Shown here piece after piece: positions 35,971 through 47,809 of a stretch of 64,000 nucleotides of DNA. The DNA is taken from the NCBI GenBank assembly GCA_001599675.1, contig BCHP01000003.1:4000028-4064027 (forward strand), in the 5' to 3' direction. This DNA is from Basipetospora chlamydospora (lineage: Eukaryota > Ascomycota > Sordariomycetes > Microascales). The notes under the pieces are model-generated. The model was not told the DNA's origin, ran no database searches, and saw only the letters and a list, made by a program, of their open reading frames with translations. The first letter of the stretch is position 1. The number at the start of each line of letters is the position of its first letter. Both the position numbers and the translations under genes were made by a program.

Positions 35971-37938
35971 ATGCAGGGCTTCCTGACCAGAGCTGGCCAG
36001 GCGAGCGGCTGCCGCTGCAAGACCTGCGTCGACGTCGCCAAGACCATAATCCGGAGGTCCACGACAGGGGCCGAGGTTAGCTCCAACACTGCTGGGCGCC
36101 TACCCTACCGACACGCCTTCACGACACTATACACGAGCATATTCGCCACGGCCGCAGTCGTCGACGCCAAGTACAAGGATGACAGGAGGAGGGAGCTCGA
36201 GGGCAAGATCAGCGAGGCCAAGGACGCCGTGTCGCGGCTGCAGGTCCAGAACGCCGAGCTGCTGGAGCGGACTGGATACGATGCGAGGAACTTCGACGAA
36301 CCCTCTGCCACGCCGCGGCGTACGGAGACCACGGCACCTATCGCCGTGCCAAGAGAGTTTCGCGGTACTACTTCGTCCGTGATCTTCGAACAATGCGGCG
36401 GCGCGCACTGGAGCGTATTCCACGGGAGCAAGTTCCGGCAGACGGTCGACGCCCTCAAGGAGAACGATTATACCATGCTTGAGAAGTGGCTCGAGCTCTC
36501 AGAGCGACAGGAGGAATTGACACCGACGCGCAGCCCGAACCTGGAAACCCAAGAAGCGAATATGCTAGAGCTAGTCGACTATTTACTACACGAAAACGAC
36601 CTGATACAGTTCCGCCGGGGCCGCCGCGAACCTACGAGGAATCGACTACGAGAAACAATCGACCGCCTAAGAGCCCGGGGTTACCCCAACTTTAGTCCCG
36701 AGCTCGACCTGTCGGCAAAAAACCGCCGACGCTTGAGATCTGCACGCTCCCAGTTCGACGGGCTGGTATCCCAGGACATAGACGCCGACGTCGTCGGAAC
36801 TGTTGAGCGCCTGTGCTACAACCTCCTAACGGCACAGCGGCCCCTCACGATCAACGGCTACAACAAGCTCATACTCCAGTTTTCCAAGTGGGGGTACCAC
36901 CGTCTGGCGCAGTGCGTGCTCAAGTCGCACTTTGCGCACTTCCGGATGCACCACGCGCCGTCGGCGGCCGTGGCGCTGGCGCACGACGCGAACTTTGGGA
37001 ACTACGCGGGTGTGCACCGCGGGGCTACGATGATCTTCAGGAGGCGAGACAGGTACCTAGCGAAGAACGGGGAGCTGGTTCTTGAGGCCGCAGTGCGTGC
37101 GCTCACCCGGATAGCCAACGTGGCAGATGCCGTGGTAATCTTCTGCCAGGGGCTGGCCATGGGGTTCACTATCGCGCCCGGGGCGCTGGTACGGCTGCTA
37201 GGTCTGTGCATATGGAAACTGGACCGGGATCTGGCGGTGAAGCTGGTCCGCGCGCTCGCAGAGTACTCGGCGGACGGGCCGGGGCTGCAAGCGGTTCTCG
37301 GAAGCGACAACGCGATAAAGTCGGTCCTGCTGCACCAGGTGCATTACCTTCTGGATATTGCAAACCTCTGGCAGCACCCAGCCAAGCTGGGCGACCGGCT
37401 TAGGGACGGCGGGTTGGACCCCGAGAAGTTCGGGCGCTTCCGCGTGGACCTGGCGGTGTGCGATACGGAGCGGCAGATTGGCCAAACGGTCCACATGTTG
37501 CGGCGCCTGCGCCGCATCATCATCAAGGCGCCCGTCGTAGAGCCGGGGGAGCGGACGGCGGACGCGGTGGAGGATACCCGCGGGAGCAGGGCGGTGGCGG
37601 CGGCGGCGGACTTTGACTTCCACCTGCGCGCGGCGATGCCCGAGTCCTGGACGGTGAAGGGCCTGGAGCACATGAGGCCGCTGGCCCAGCTGCTTCCGCG
37701 CACAGACGACGGCGCCGCCGCAGAGGGAGAGGCGCCGGTGTGGACGGAGGGGGACTATCAGACGGCGCGGGCGAACCTGAGGATCGCAGCCTTGTCGAAG
37801 GAAGTTGCTGGAAGTTCCGTGAGACGGAAGAAGCGGGCACTTGTCCGGCGGGACATAGAGTTTGAGAGGAAGTTTGAGAGGAGATTCGTAGTCGTGGACG
37901 AGGTGCCGGCCGCGGAGCCGCAGAGTTCGTGGGGGTGA
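35971..37938 (+). CDS. uncharacterised protein, probable mitochondrial
   Basis: Single exon, 655 residues, ATG at 35971; I do not recognise a named family. The first 45 residues are basic with a C-x-C-x2-C cluster (C14, C16, C19) and almost no acidic residues, compatible with a mitochondrial presequence. A hydrophobic helix (HAFTTLYTSIFATAAVVDAKY, about 48-68) runs into a charged coiled coil at about 69-100 (RRRELEGKISEAKDAVSRLQ). The centre (about 280-560) is helical and could be a repeat scaffold of the TPR/PPR kind, with segments like GFTIAPGALVRLLGLCIWKLDRDLAVKLV. The C-terminus is basic and charged. GC-rich codon use matches neighbouring genes, and the frame is open over nearly 2 kb, so it is a real gene. 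Confidence 0.75.
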   Translation: MQGFLTRAGQASGCRCKTCVDVAKTIIRRSTTGAEVSSNTAGRLPYRHAFTTLYTSIFATAAVVDAKYKDDRRRELEGKISEAKDAVSRLQVQNAELLERTGYDARNFDEPSATPRRTETTAPIAVPREFRGTTSSVIFEQCGGAHWSVFHGSKFRQTVDALKENDYTMLEKWLELSERQEELTPTRSPNLETQEANMLELVDYLLHENDLIQFRRGRREPTRNRLRETIDRLRARGYPNFSPELDLSAKNRRRLRSARSQFDGLVSQDIDADVVGTVERLCYNLLTAQRPLTINGYNKLILQFSKWGYHRLAQCVLKSHFAHFRMHHAPSAAVALAHDANFGNYAGVHRGATMIFRRRDRYLAKNGELVLEAAVRALTRIANVADAVVIFCQGLAMGFTIAPGALVRLLGLCIWKLDRDLAVKLVRALAEYSADGPGLQAVLGSDNAIKSVLLHQVHYLLDIANLWQHPAKLGDRLRDGGLDPEKFGRFRVDLAVCDTERQIGQTVHMLRRLRRIIIKAPVVEPGERTADAVEDTRGSRAVAAAADFDFHLRAAMPESWTVKGLEHMRPLAQLLPRTDDGAAAEGEAPVWTEGDYQTARANLRIAALSKEVAGSSVRRKKRALVRRDIEFERKFERRFVVVDEVPAAEPQSSWG

Positions 37939-40654
37939 GAAGGGGGGGGGAATATCAAATGTATCATCATTTCTTGGCGGAACCTGGCTGTTTTACTTGT
38001 TTTGTTTACTGGGCCATGGCATTTACGATGGGGATTTAGACCAGCAAATACATATACAAAAAGCAATTAGAACACGACGGCTACAATGCAAAAGCATCGA
38101 TATCGCTATTATTATCGCAACCATGAAGTATTCCTGATCAATGGATGGGGAAGGGGAAGTATCGGCGGCGGCAGCAGTGATTTCAGGGAAGGCAGCCCAG
38201 GCCATACCTCACTGTAAGAAACGACAGCACCCCGACTCTTGTTCTCGACTGATTCTCATAAGCCTATGCTATATGGAGTAGGGGTCTCAGATATGGATTT
38301 GCAGAGGGGTAAAAGGATCTGGTATATAGTCGTATTATTATTACACTACCCACCCACGGTTGTTCAAGTGATGTAATGATGAGTCAAAAACAGGGGCGGC
38401 GTAGCCCACTACAGCACCGACTTTCGGGAGTGCGCTCGTTGATCCGTACTGTATTACCAGTGCTCATACAGAGCACAGCATCAATGCAGCGTCAACCATG
38501 TGGATGTTGTGACGAGCAACTTGAACGAGCAGAACGGCCGGCACTCAAAGGCCCGGGGTGTCGTCAGCGGCGGAAACAAGGCTGGACGCGTCTCACAATA
38601 TCGCCCATCACCAACCGATTGATCCGGTGGCATATAGTGCACACTACCGATCCAGTTCGGGCTCAGTGCCCATCCAGTCAGGGAGCGCGGCTGGGCCACG
38701 AGTTGGACCGACGCGACCTGGATGGCTTCGGATGAGATCTCGAACGTACGATTAAGATTCTCCTCCTGATAACTTTCCCAGAGTATCCGGCCGGGCCAAC
38801 TTGAAGGATTGAAGATGTTCGGCAGAGGACAATGGTCACTTTGGTGAATGGTTATGTTCATAGCGACACACGCGGAGGGAGCGAAACAAACCACGACCCG
38901 AACGGACTAGAGCGGACCAAGACGCCTAATCATACTTCTTCTTTTGTTTTCTTCTTTCTTTTTCGGAGGTCTCACCTGACGTTGCCAGTTCCTTTCGACG
39001 GGAACGATCCAACACACGCGCCTCCTGGCGAAAGAGAGCTCTAAGGGGGTGCCACGTGCGCTTCTTCAGGGCAGCTAGCCAGAGGGGTAGAATGTACCAG
39101 GCACGGCCCGGGTCCTGTAAGTGAAGCTCCTCCAGGGCTTGATATATGGTTTCTGCTACAGGATGGACAGTTTCCACTCACGGAGTACAAAGCAAAACGC
39201 CCCCCAGCCATCACGAGGACCTACTCCCTACGGAGCACTATGCTATGTGGTAGCCACTTGGCTTCGGCTAACTAACGATACGGAGCATCAAATGGATTCT
39301 AGGGGTACGAGCCCTACTGTGACTGGGCGCCAGAGTTTATATTCTCAGTCGGTGCCTTGACCTAATACGGCGAGCCCCCAGTCCCGATCAAGGGATTCGG
39401 GACCCTTGCAGCATCACGGATCCATTAAATGTCTCGCTGCGGCCTCAGCTTCGACCATTAAATCTTCATCATCAGCAGTCTCACTCTTGACCGTATTGTA
39501 TCAATGCAAACGGCGAGCTGTGCTCCGTAGATTGCCGTTCTCCCAATGTACACACGTGATAACGTAAGAAGAACTGCACGGGTGTTCAAGTGAGAGGCCG
39601 ACGTCCATCATCGCCCTTACCCTTCCCTATACCCCCCCGTCCGTCGCATCGCGTCTTCGTTCAACAAGCCAGCCCGGCATGGGGAATCCGTGTCGCCCAC
39701 CACCCCACGGCGGCCCCAGATAAAACCCCATCTCGCAGTCCCAATCGAGCAAATAGTCTCGCTCGTCCTGATCCAAGGATGGGACCTTACTGCGTGGGAT
39801 CCTTGCAAGTCGGCGGAGTCAACGGAGTCAACGAGGTCCGTCTTGACCGCTGAATGGCTCGCCGGGATCGTGGGGTCAGTCTGCAGAGCAACCTGCACCG
39901 CAGGCCTCGGGCTCTCACATGAGCGTACCGCGTCGCCGTATCGTAGCTATCGTCGGTTGTCGCCCCCCTCCCCCTGGTTTTGACAACCACCCCCTGCGTC
40001 GAAGATACTGAGCAGTCTACATATAATTACTTTAAAACCTCGACTGCTTTTTTCTTTTCTTTTCTTCTTCTCCAGCTTCCTAAGAGGCTCTTGCCTTGTT
40101 TGTTTGTTTTCATCCCGGCTGCCAGGTCTCGGAACTTTATTCAAGATTTGTGGCTACTCCACGTTGAGCCTCACCCGCTCAGGCTCCAGCGCAAATTCAC
40201 CGAGTCATCCACACACACCACGACCACATCCACCCACCCACCCACCACTCGAATTCTCCCAACATCAAACATCCAACACTTCACGTTATTCTTTTTCATC
40301 ACAAGGTGGACTAGAGAGCTCACATTCTAATATCCCAAGAGCAAGAGCTCGCTTCCGTTCAGCCACTCATCGAGGCACGCGCTGCCCACGACTTGAAGGC
40401 TAGGGAAGTCGACTTTTTGATTTCATCGAGGTTGGTCCGCCGTTTCAGTGCTGCCCCCGCTGGAACCCACTATAATTCCAACAATTGCACACACACCCAC
40501 CCGCGCCGGCATCCGCTAATCATAATAAGCAGTGCCTGTGGCAACCCGACCGACCCTATAGCCACTTATAAGCATCGACAACCCCTCCGATCGTCATCCG
40601 CACACCATGGTTTCACCACGGCCGATGGGAGAATTCCAATCATCGCTATCAAGC
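37939..40654. promoter_or_regulatory. long upstream region of PHO81
   Basis: About 2.7 kb. The left part is the 3' flank of the 655-residue gene. The right part (about 39.9-40.65 kb) has the pyrimidine-rich tracts (40049-40079) and CCAC/CACA runs (40210-40250, 40488-40503) usual before fungal start codons. CACGTG hexamers occur at 39053-39058 and 39553-39558. Small open frames only; no gene found. Confidence 0.45.
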
Positions 40655-43600
40655 ATGAAGTTTGGTAAAAGGTTTGCCTCCCCTACCCCGTCGTTGAATC
40701 CATCGAATATCTGATGGCCCTCTTCAACAACGATTGATTTCCAGCGTCCTCGTGATTCGCAACTGACACGGCCCTCCCTCTAGCCTCCCTCGCAACCAAG
40801 TCCCTGGCTGGGGAGCCTTCTACATCGATTACAAGGGCCTCAAGAAGCTCATAAAGGCCGAGTCCCAAAACGCCCAAAACGGGCAAGAGGTCAACCTCGC
40901 AAGTATGTGCTTTTCCTGCTCCTTGCTCGCACCGCAATCCACCTGGATCTGTTGTGCTGTGTACGTATATCCCCTCTACCCAGAAGACAATCTCACACGC
41001 TGCGCACAGAGATACTCTTCGAGCTGGACCGGAACCTCGAGACCGTCGACAACTTCTACAACAACAAGCTATCTGAAGGCAACCGTCGCCTGGATCTTCT
41101 CAACAGGCGCTATGGCAACGTCGCTGAGATCGTCTCATCCCTCGGCGAGGATGAGATCGAGGAGCTGATCGGTGCTCTCCTCGAGTTGAGACACCTCTTT
41201 CGGAACCTGCAGTGGTTTGGTGAGATCAACCGCAAAGGCTTCGTCAAGATCACCAAGAAGCTGGACAAGAAGCTCCTGGTTCCCCACAAGGAGGCCTTGC
41301 GCCTGGGAGACGACGTGCCCGAGGACTCGGGCGAGACCGCGCACGGGTACGCTGGTCAGTATTCTTCGCGCTCAACCCTGCAGTACAATTACATCGCCAC
41401 CAAGGTCGATTCCAAGCCATTCGCCTGGGATAATGAAACCACGCGTACACTTGCAGAGATCAACAAGTGGCTGTCCCTGCTGGGCGACGCCCAAAATGCC
41501 GACGACTCCAGGTCCGAGAAATCGGTCCGCTCGCTAGGGAGATCGTTAGCCAAGGGCACGTTCTGCCTGCCGCAGCCTCACCTGGATGACCTGGACCAGG
41601 CAGTTCGCTCCGATGATGTGGCAACTCTGGAGTCGGACCTCGGCAAGATAACAAACATCGGCGAAGTGTCCCTCCAGCCACTCTTCCTAGGTCTTCTACA
41701 GCGAGCCATCTCCTCTCGATCCCGAAAATGCATTCAATCCCTCCTTGGCAGGATGTCGTCAATCGAGGAACCTGAAGATATCAATGGGCGGAACTGCATC
41801 CACCGCCTGGTTATTCACATTGGAAGGACCAAGTCGACAGGCACCATTGACCAGGGAGCGAATGGGTATCCGTTCAACAACATCACGCAATTTAGCTCGC
41901 AGTACCTGCAACCCGCGGCGTCTGCCGCCACTACGCCGTTGCCTCTTAACGAGAACGAGACGGGCCTGTTGACCGAGGATGACGAAGCCGTCCAAATACT
42001 GATCTTCCTCCTGGACAATCTGTCCCCCGATCAGAGGATCGCTCTATGCAGTCGGGACATAACCGACCGCACGCCTCTGCACTACGCGGCGCAGTTCGGC
42101 TTCGTGGTTGTCTGCGAGCTCCTCATCTCGAGGATGAAATCGTGGGGTCAAATCACTGCTAAAGACGACCTCGAATCCTCAGAGTGGCAGGATAAGGACG
42201 GTCATAGCCCGCTTCACCTGAGCGTCATGGGCGGCCACCCCAAAACCACGCAAACACTGGTTGATGCGCTCTGCCAGGCGCGGCTGTCTGACCCTTCCGT
42301 TCAGGAAGCCCCGGGCCTGAAGTCTGTTCTCTTGAGTCTGGCTACGAAAGCCAACTTCTCCGTCATTGTTCAAATCCTGGTCGACGCCAAGATCGACATC
42401 AACTGGCAGGACCGGTTCGGAGAAACTGCATTGCACGTGGCGGCACGACTAGGCCACACGCAATGCGCAAAGGTGCTTATCGACGGGAATGGCGTTCAAA
42501 AGGCGGATACGAGCATCACTGAGTCGACTTACGGCTGGACGCCGCTCCACAATGCCTCCGTCGACGGGCATCTGGACATCGTGCGGCTGCTCGTCAAGTC
42601 TGGGGCGGATGTGGTAAAGCCTGATTCCTCTGGTTGGTTGGCCAAGGAGCATGCTGCCCTGCGCGGGCATGTGGACATTGCAAGATGCTTGAACACTCAG
42701 ATGAAGGAGCTCCAAATCACCGAGGTCGCCGAATCTAAGACCCCAAGCCCCCGGTCCACGACTCCGTCGATCCTGGATCGGATGTCTAAGAAAATCTCGT
42801 CTCCAATGCTGTCCTCGACGGAACCTGACCTCGTCAAGTCGTTCGGCCACCGGTACCTGGGTGACCAGACCATGGTACTTGTCACCCTCGGCTCCATGGA
42901 CATCAGATCGAGTATCGAAGCTGTGACGTTCCAGAAGATCCCTCTCACCGAAGCTCATCTCACGGGGCTGGACACCGCCCTTTCAATAGTCATCTCTGCC
43001 AAAGGCGCGCAGGGGACGCCGGTTCGCCTGGATCTTCCCGTGCAGGAGAACGTATCGACTGAACCCGTTGCGTTCACAACGTCGGACCCATCGGCAGTCA
43101 CGATCTACTTCGATATTGTTCCGACATACTCGGGCGATGAGACGAACAACATCGGCAGGGCTTTCGCCCCAGTTTCATCTCTACAGCAGCGCCTAGGCCC
43201 GAAGCGCATGAGCCTCCATGGGGACCACAGCCTCCCAATCGTTTCTCGGAATCTGGATATCATAGGGACCGTCAACTTCAGCTTCCAGATGATTACCCCC
43301 TTCTCGCACCCCAACATGGAGATCACACCGACACAGACGTACTGGAAGAAGCTGGCAGATACCATGGTTATTGGCCACCGTGGCCTGGGCAAGAATCTAT
43401 CCTCGACGAGGTCGCTGCAGCTTGGAGAGAATACGGTGCCGTCATTCATCGCGGCGGCCAACCTCGGGGCCCAGTACGTCGAGTTTGACGTCCAGTTGAC
43501 CAAGGACCACGTCCCCGTCATCTACCACGATTTCCTCGTCAGCGAGACGGGCATCGATGCGCCGGTGCACACCCTCACGCTGGAGCAGTTCCTCCACATC

Positions 43601-44511
43601 AACCCTGACGCTACCCACAAGCTCCACCAGGAGCTCCAGCAGACCGAGATCGCCGGGAGGGTGCGGCGCAGCAACAGCCTCGACTCGCGTAAGTCATCTA
43701 AGGCGCTGGCAGACACGATGCGCGACCGCACTCACATGGATGAGCGCATGAAGCACACGCGGGACTTCAAGGAAAAGGGCTACAAGGGAAACTCGCGGGG
43801 GAACGTGATCCAGGCGCCGTTCGCTACCCTCGAGGACTTGTTCCGCCAGGTCCCCGAGTCCGTGGGCTTCAACATTGAGATGAAGTACCCAATGCTGCAC
43901 GAGAGCGAGGAGCAGGAGATGGACTCGTACGCCGTCGAGCTCAACTCATTCTGCGACACCGTCTTGACGAAGGTGTACGACCTAGCGGAGAAGAGGAACA
44001 TCATCTTCTCGTCGTTCAACCCGGACATCTGCCTCTGCCTGAGCGTCAAGCAGCCGTCGATCCCTATCCTGTTCCTCACGGACGCGGGGACGTGTCCCGT
44101 AGGAGACATCAGGGCCTCGTCTCTGCAGGAGGCTATTCGGTTCGCGAGCCGATGGAATCTACTTGGCATTGTCAGCGCGGCAGAGCCCCTGGTGAACAGC
44201 CCGCGCCTAGTCAGGGTTGTCAAGGAAAGGGGACTTGTGTGCGTGAGCTACGGCACGCTGAACAATGATCCAGCCATGGTTCAGGTATGATTACTTCCAA
44301 GTTTCCCTTTTTTATGCCACCCCAATCTCGTGCCATGACGAATAGTCTCCTAACGTGCCGACTACAGAAACAAGTTAAAGAGGGGATCGACGCGGTGATT
44401 GTCGACAGCGTCCTCGCTATACGCAAGGGCCTCACCAGCAACGGGTCGTCCCAGGCTGAGGCGGAGCAGGAGGTGCCCGTGAGCCTGAAGGACCTCTCGA
44501 TCAAGGTATAA
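40655..44511 (+). CDS. pho81: PHO81/NUC-2 type phosphate-system CDK inhibitor (SPX-ankyrin-GDPD)
   Basis: Four exons (40655-40671, 40784-40902, 41010-44284, 44368-44511) give 1184 residues, close to yeast Pho81. The 17-nt first exon encodes MKFGK, and splicing creates the standard SPX start MKFGKSLPRNQVPGW. The SPX domain (about 1-200) has the lysine cluster KITKKLDKK at 125-133, which in this family binds inositol pyrophosphates. Ankyrin repeats follow at about 390-605 (RTPLHYAAQFG, ETALHVAARLGH, WTPLHNASVDGH). The C-terminal third is a glycerophosphodiester phosphodiesterase-like domain with GHRGLGKN (H835), YVEFDVQLTKD, VIYHD and NIEMKYP, so the GDPD site residues look retained. Known members inhibit the Pho80-Pho85 (PREG-PGOV) cyclin-CDK when phosphate is low, freeing the transcription factor. 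The gene converges on the i-AAA protease gene. Confidence 0.94.
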
Positions 44512-45412
44512 ATGGCGTTTATCTTTACATTTTTTTAATTGATCATCATATCTTTGTCGGACGGATACTTGGTTATTCCCTGTCCCCTTTTGCCCTCTTT
44601 TCTTAAGGGTGGGACGGGGTAGCGCTGGACAGGACAGGACAGGACAGGACAGCGTCTGGGGGGGGGGGGGGGGGGGTTCATGTTTAACACGATGATACGG
44701 ACACGAGGAAATATCATTAGAGATCATGTTTATAGATGGTTTGTTTGTCCTTCGTTTCAACATTACGAGCCGGACGACCGCCGGTTAGACGAGCAATGCT
44801 TACAACATTACGCTCTACCGTATGGACAGGCGCCTGAGTCAACAGCGGCATTGTGAAATGCATGGCAAGGCACGGGTGGTCATTTGGGAGTCTTGTTTCT
44901 TTTTCGCTTTGAGGACGGGATTGTCTAGAACGCAAAATGCACAACAAAAAGAAGATAAAAAAAAAGATGCATGCATTACTGTACAATGGGTTTTTTTCTC
45001 TCCTTGAACGTAGATCTCTTCTAGTTCTTAACCCCTGTCTCTGGTCGCTGGGTATTAGTTGACTTGGGAGAGAAGGAAAGGGGGGTGAAAGGCAATGAGA
45101 GACACTTTCCCCCCCGCAAAAAAAAAAAAAAAAAAAGAAAGGTAGTGCCGCTTGGAGAGGGGCCGTGGTAGGGACACCCGCCTTTTTTCTTTTTTCTTTC
45201 GCTCTTTCCACCTCGCTCCTCCGTCGTTAAGTGGGATGTTTTGTTTTTTTCCGAGACCCTCCTCTAAGCCAAGATTCTCCCAACGAGGGGTTGGGGGATT
45301 CCTCACTTTTCCATTGCTCTATGGTATCACCCTGCTCAAACCCCCTTCCCCCTTCTCCCCAGCAACAAAAGAAAACTCCGCGTCTCGATCTCCTTCCCCC
45401 CTATTGCGCTGC
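44512..45412. other. convergent 3' flanks with simple repeats
   Basis: About 0.9 kb between the stops of PHO81 (+) and the i-AAA protease gene (-). It contains (GGACA)5 at 44627-44651, a run of 19 G at 44658-44676, and 19 A at 45118-45136. Both transcripts must terminate here; the A and T runs may help. No gene seen. Confidence 0.55.
44627..44676. repeat. (GGACA)5 followed by poly-G (19)
   Basis: Five perfect copies of GGACA, then GCGTCT, then 19 consecutive G. A G-run of this length can form quadruplexes and is prone to sequencing length error. Confidence 0.9.
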
Positions 45413-47809
45413 TCACGGTGCAGGCGCAGCGGGCGGCCTCGGCTCCGTCTCCGGCAGGCCCTCGCCGCCATTCCCACCGGGCGGCGGCTTGGTGACGACG
45501 CCGCCCTCGTCGCCCTTGGCGGGGGCGCCCTTCGTCCTGCTCGCCTTGGGGGCGCGCGTCCTCCCGACGAGCGGCTCCCCCTTGATGACCTTGAGGACCT
45601 CCTCCCGGTCCAGCGTCTCGTAGTCGACGAGGGCGTGGGCGAGGCGGTCGAGCTCCGTGCGGCGCTCGGTGAGGATGACGCGCACGTCGGCGGCGGAGTC
45701 CGCGAGGACGCGCTGCACCTCAGCCTCGACGGCGGCGCGGGTCTCGGTGGAGAGGTGCTCGTAGTGCTTGCTGTAGTCCATCGGGGCGAGCTTCGCGGAC
45801 ATGCCGTACTTGGAGATGATGGCAAAGGCCTGGGATGTGGCCTTCTCAAGATCCTGCAGAAGGTGAGACGGGTTAGCCAACGAGTTCCGAATATAGAGAA
45901 GAAGGAAGACTCATGGGAGAGGGAGAATAACGGCGATTGGAGCCAGCAGGAGACACAGAAGACGACTCACGTTGGAAACACCCGACGTCACCTTGTTCGG
46001 ACCAAACGCCAGCTCCTCGGCAACCTTACCGCCCATGGCCACCTGGATCATGGCCAGGTAGTCCGACAGCGAGTAGGAGTACTTGTCCATCTCGGGGATG
46101 TACGACGTGTGGCCCAGCGACCGCGCCCTCGCGAGAATCGTCACCTTATGCAGGTCGCCGGGCGACTTGTTGAACAGGTGCACGAGGGCGTGCCCGGCCT
46201 CGTGGTACGCCGTCATGAGCTTCTCCTCGGGGGACGTCATGATCTTGCGCTCGGCGCCCATGATGACCTTGTCCATGGCCCACTCGATGTCCGCCTGCTT
46301 CACGGCCGTGGCCTGCGCCTTGCTCGCGCGCACGGCCGCCGAGTTGACAATGTTCTCGAGCTCCGCGCCCGACAGGCCCGTGGTGAAGCCCGCGATGGCG
46401 GAGAACTTGACGTCCGGCGCCAGCTTGACCTTCTTGGCGTGGTGCTGGAGGATGGCGAGGCGGCCGCGGACGTCGGGCAGGTCGACGACGACGTGGCGGT
46501 CGAAGCGGCCCGGGCGGGTAAGGGCCTTGTCGAGCAGCTGGGGGTGGTTGGTGGCAGCGAGGACGATGACGCCCGTGTTCTGCTGGAAGCCGTCGAGCTC
46601 GGTCAGGAGCTGGTTGAGAGTCTGCTTGACGTAGGATGCATCGCGGGCGTTGCGCTTGCCGCCGATGGCGTCAAGCTCGTCGATGAAGATGATGGACGGG
46701 GACTTCTCCTTGGCGGCGTTGAAGAGGTCGCGCACGCGCTTCGCGCCCACGCCGACGAACATCTCGTCAAACTCGCTGCCGGACATGTAGAAGAAGGGGA
46801 CACCGGACTCGCCGGCCACGGCGCGGGCCAGGAGCGTCTTGCCGGTACCGGGCGGGCCAACGAGCAGGACACCCTTGGGCAGCTTCCCGCCAAGGGTGGA
46901 GAACTTGGCCGGGTTCCTGAGGAACTCGACAACCTCGACGAGCTCGTCCTTGGCGTCGTCACAGCCGTGGACGTCGGAGAACTTGGCCTTCTGGGTTTCG
47001 GGGCGGAGGTTGGTCTGGCGGTTCTTGCCGCCCGCGCGCTTGTACTGGTCCAGGTTGTCAAGGAAGCCAACAACTAGTGAGATACCCATCAGGCACATGT
47101 AGGCGATGAGGGCAAAGTGGAACGAGGCCTTGACCCAGCGGAAGATCATGGAACCCTTAGACTCTTCGACGATAACGTGCAGAGGCGCCTGGTCGCTCCC
47201 GGTCCCCTTATTGACCGACGCGGCCATGTTGCCACCCTTGGACTGAGCTGCGACAGCCTGAGCAACGGCACGCAGCTGTGCGCTACTTAGGTTGCCGTTG
47301 GCGTACTGGGTGGCTGCCTCATGGCCGGTCATAGGGCTGGCGGGCCCGGCATGCTTCATCATCTCGAGGGCGCGGACGTAGGCGGCATCACCAGCTTCGT
47401 TAGAGGCATAGAGTCCCGACTGGTACCGCTCGACTACTATGGCGGGCATGTTCGCCTTGAGGAGCAGCTGATAGAAGGCGTTCTGCGAGGTGGCGCTGTT
47501 GGGGTTCCTGTTGGCGGTGGCCTCACGGGTGGCGAGGAGGCTGCGGGATATGTTGTTTCCGCCGCCGAAGGCCCTGCGCTGCCATGATAGTCCGACAGTG
47601 GTAGGCGATTTCGCGAAGACGGGTCTATTCGCCCACTGCCGGGAAAGCGTAGGCGGCACGTAGAGGGCCCGGGGTTGTCTCGCGGGAGCGTGGAACAAGC
47701 GGGATGTGAGGACTGGAAGTCTCAGTCCGAGCGGGCGGGTGATTGATACGTAGGCGGCGGCTAGGGTTGGTCTGGTCGCAACCAGGGCCAGAGGCCCGGG
47801 GCTAGCCAT
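45413..47809 (-). CDS. yme1: mitochondrial i-AAA protease (Yme1/IAP-1 type, FtsH family)
   Basis: Two exons (47809-45971 and 45853-45413), 759 residues. ATP-dependent metalloprotease of the inner membrane, facing the intermembrane space, that removes misfolded and short-lived proteins. The N-terminus is basic and fits a mitochondrial presequence. A membrane helix lies at about 230-250 (FHFALIAYMCLMGISLVVGFL). The AAA module has Walker A GPPGTGKT (318-325), Walker B IIFIDE (373-378) and the second region of homology ending RPGRFDR. The protease site HEAGH is at 536-540. One membrane span before the AAA domain, and no second one, supports i-AAA over m-AAA. The intron falls right before the Asp (residue 614, SND) that is the expected third zinc ligand. 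The C-terminal tail is Gly/Pro/Ala-rich and unconserved. Confidence 0.94.

Noticed and set aside
45152..47077. 641-residue plus-strand frame opposite the i-AAA protease gene
   Set aside because: It is the antisense shadow of a GC-rich exon: residues are mostly Gly, Arg, Val, Leu and Glu from complementary codons, with no domain, and the minus-strand protein is clearly conserved.
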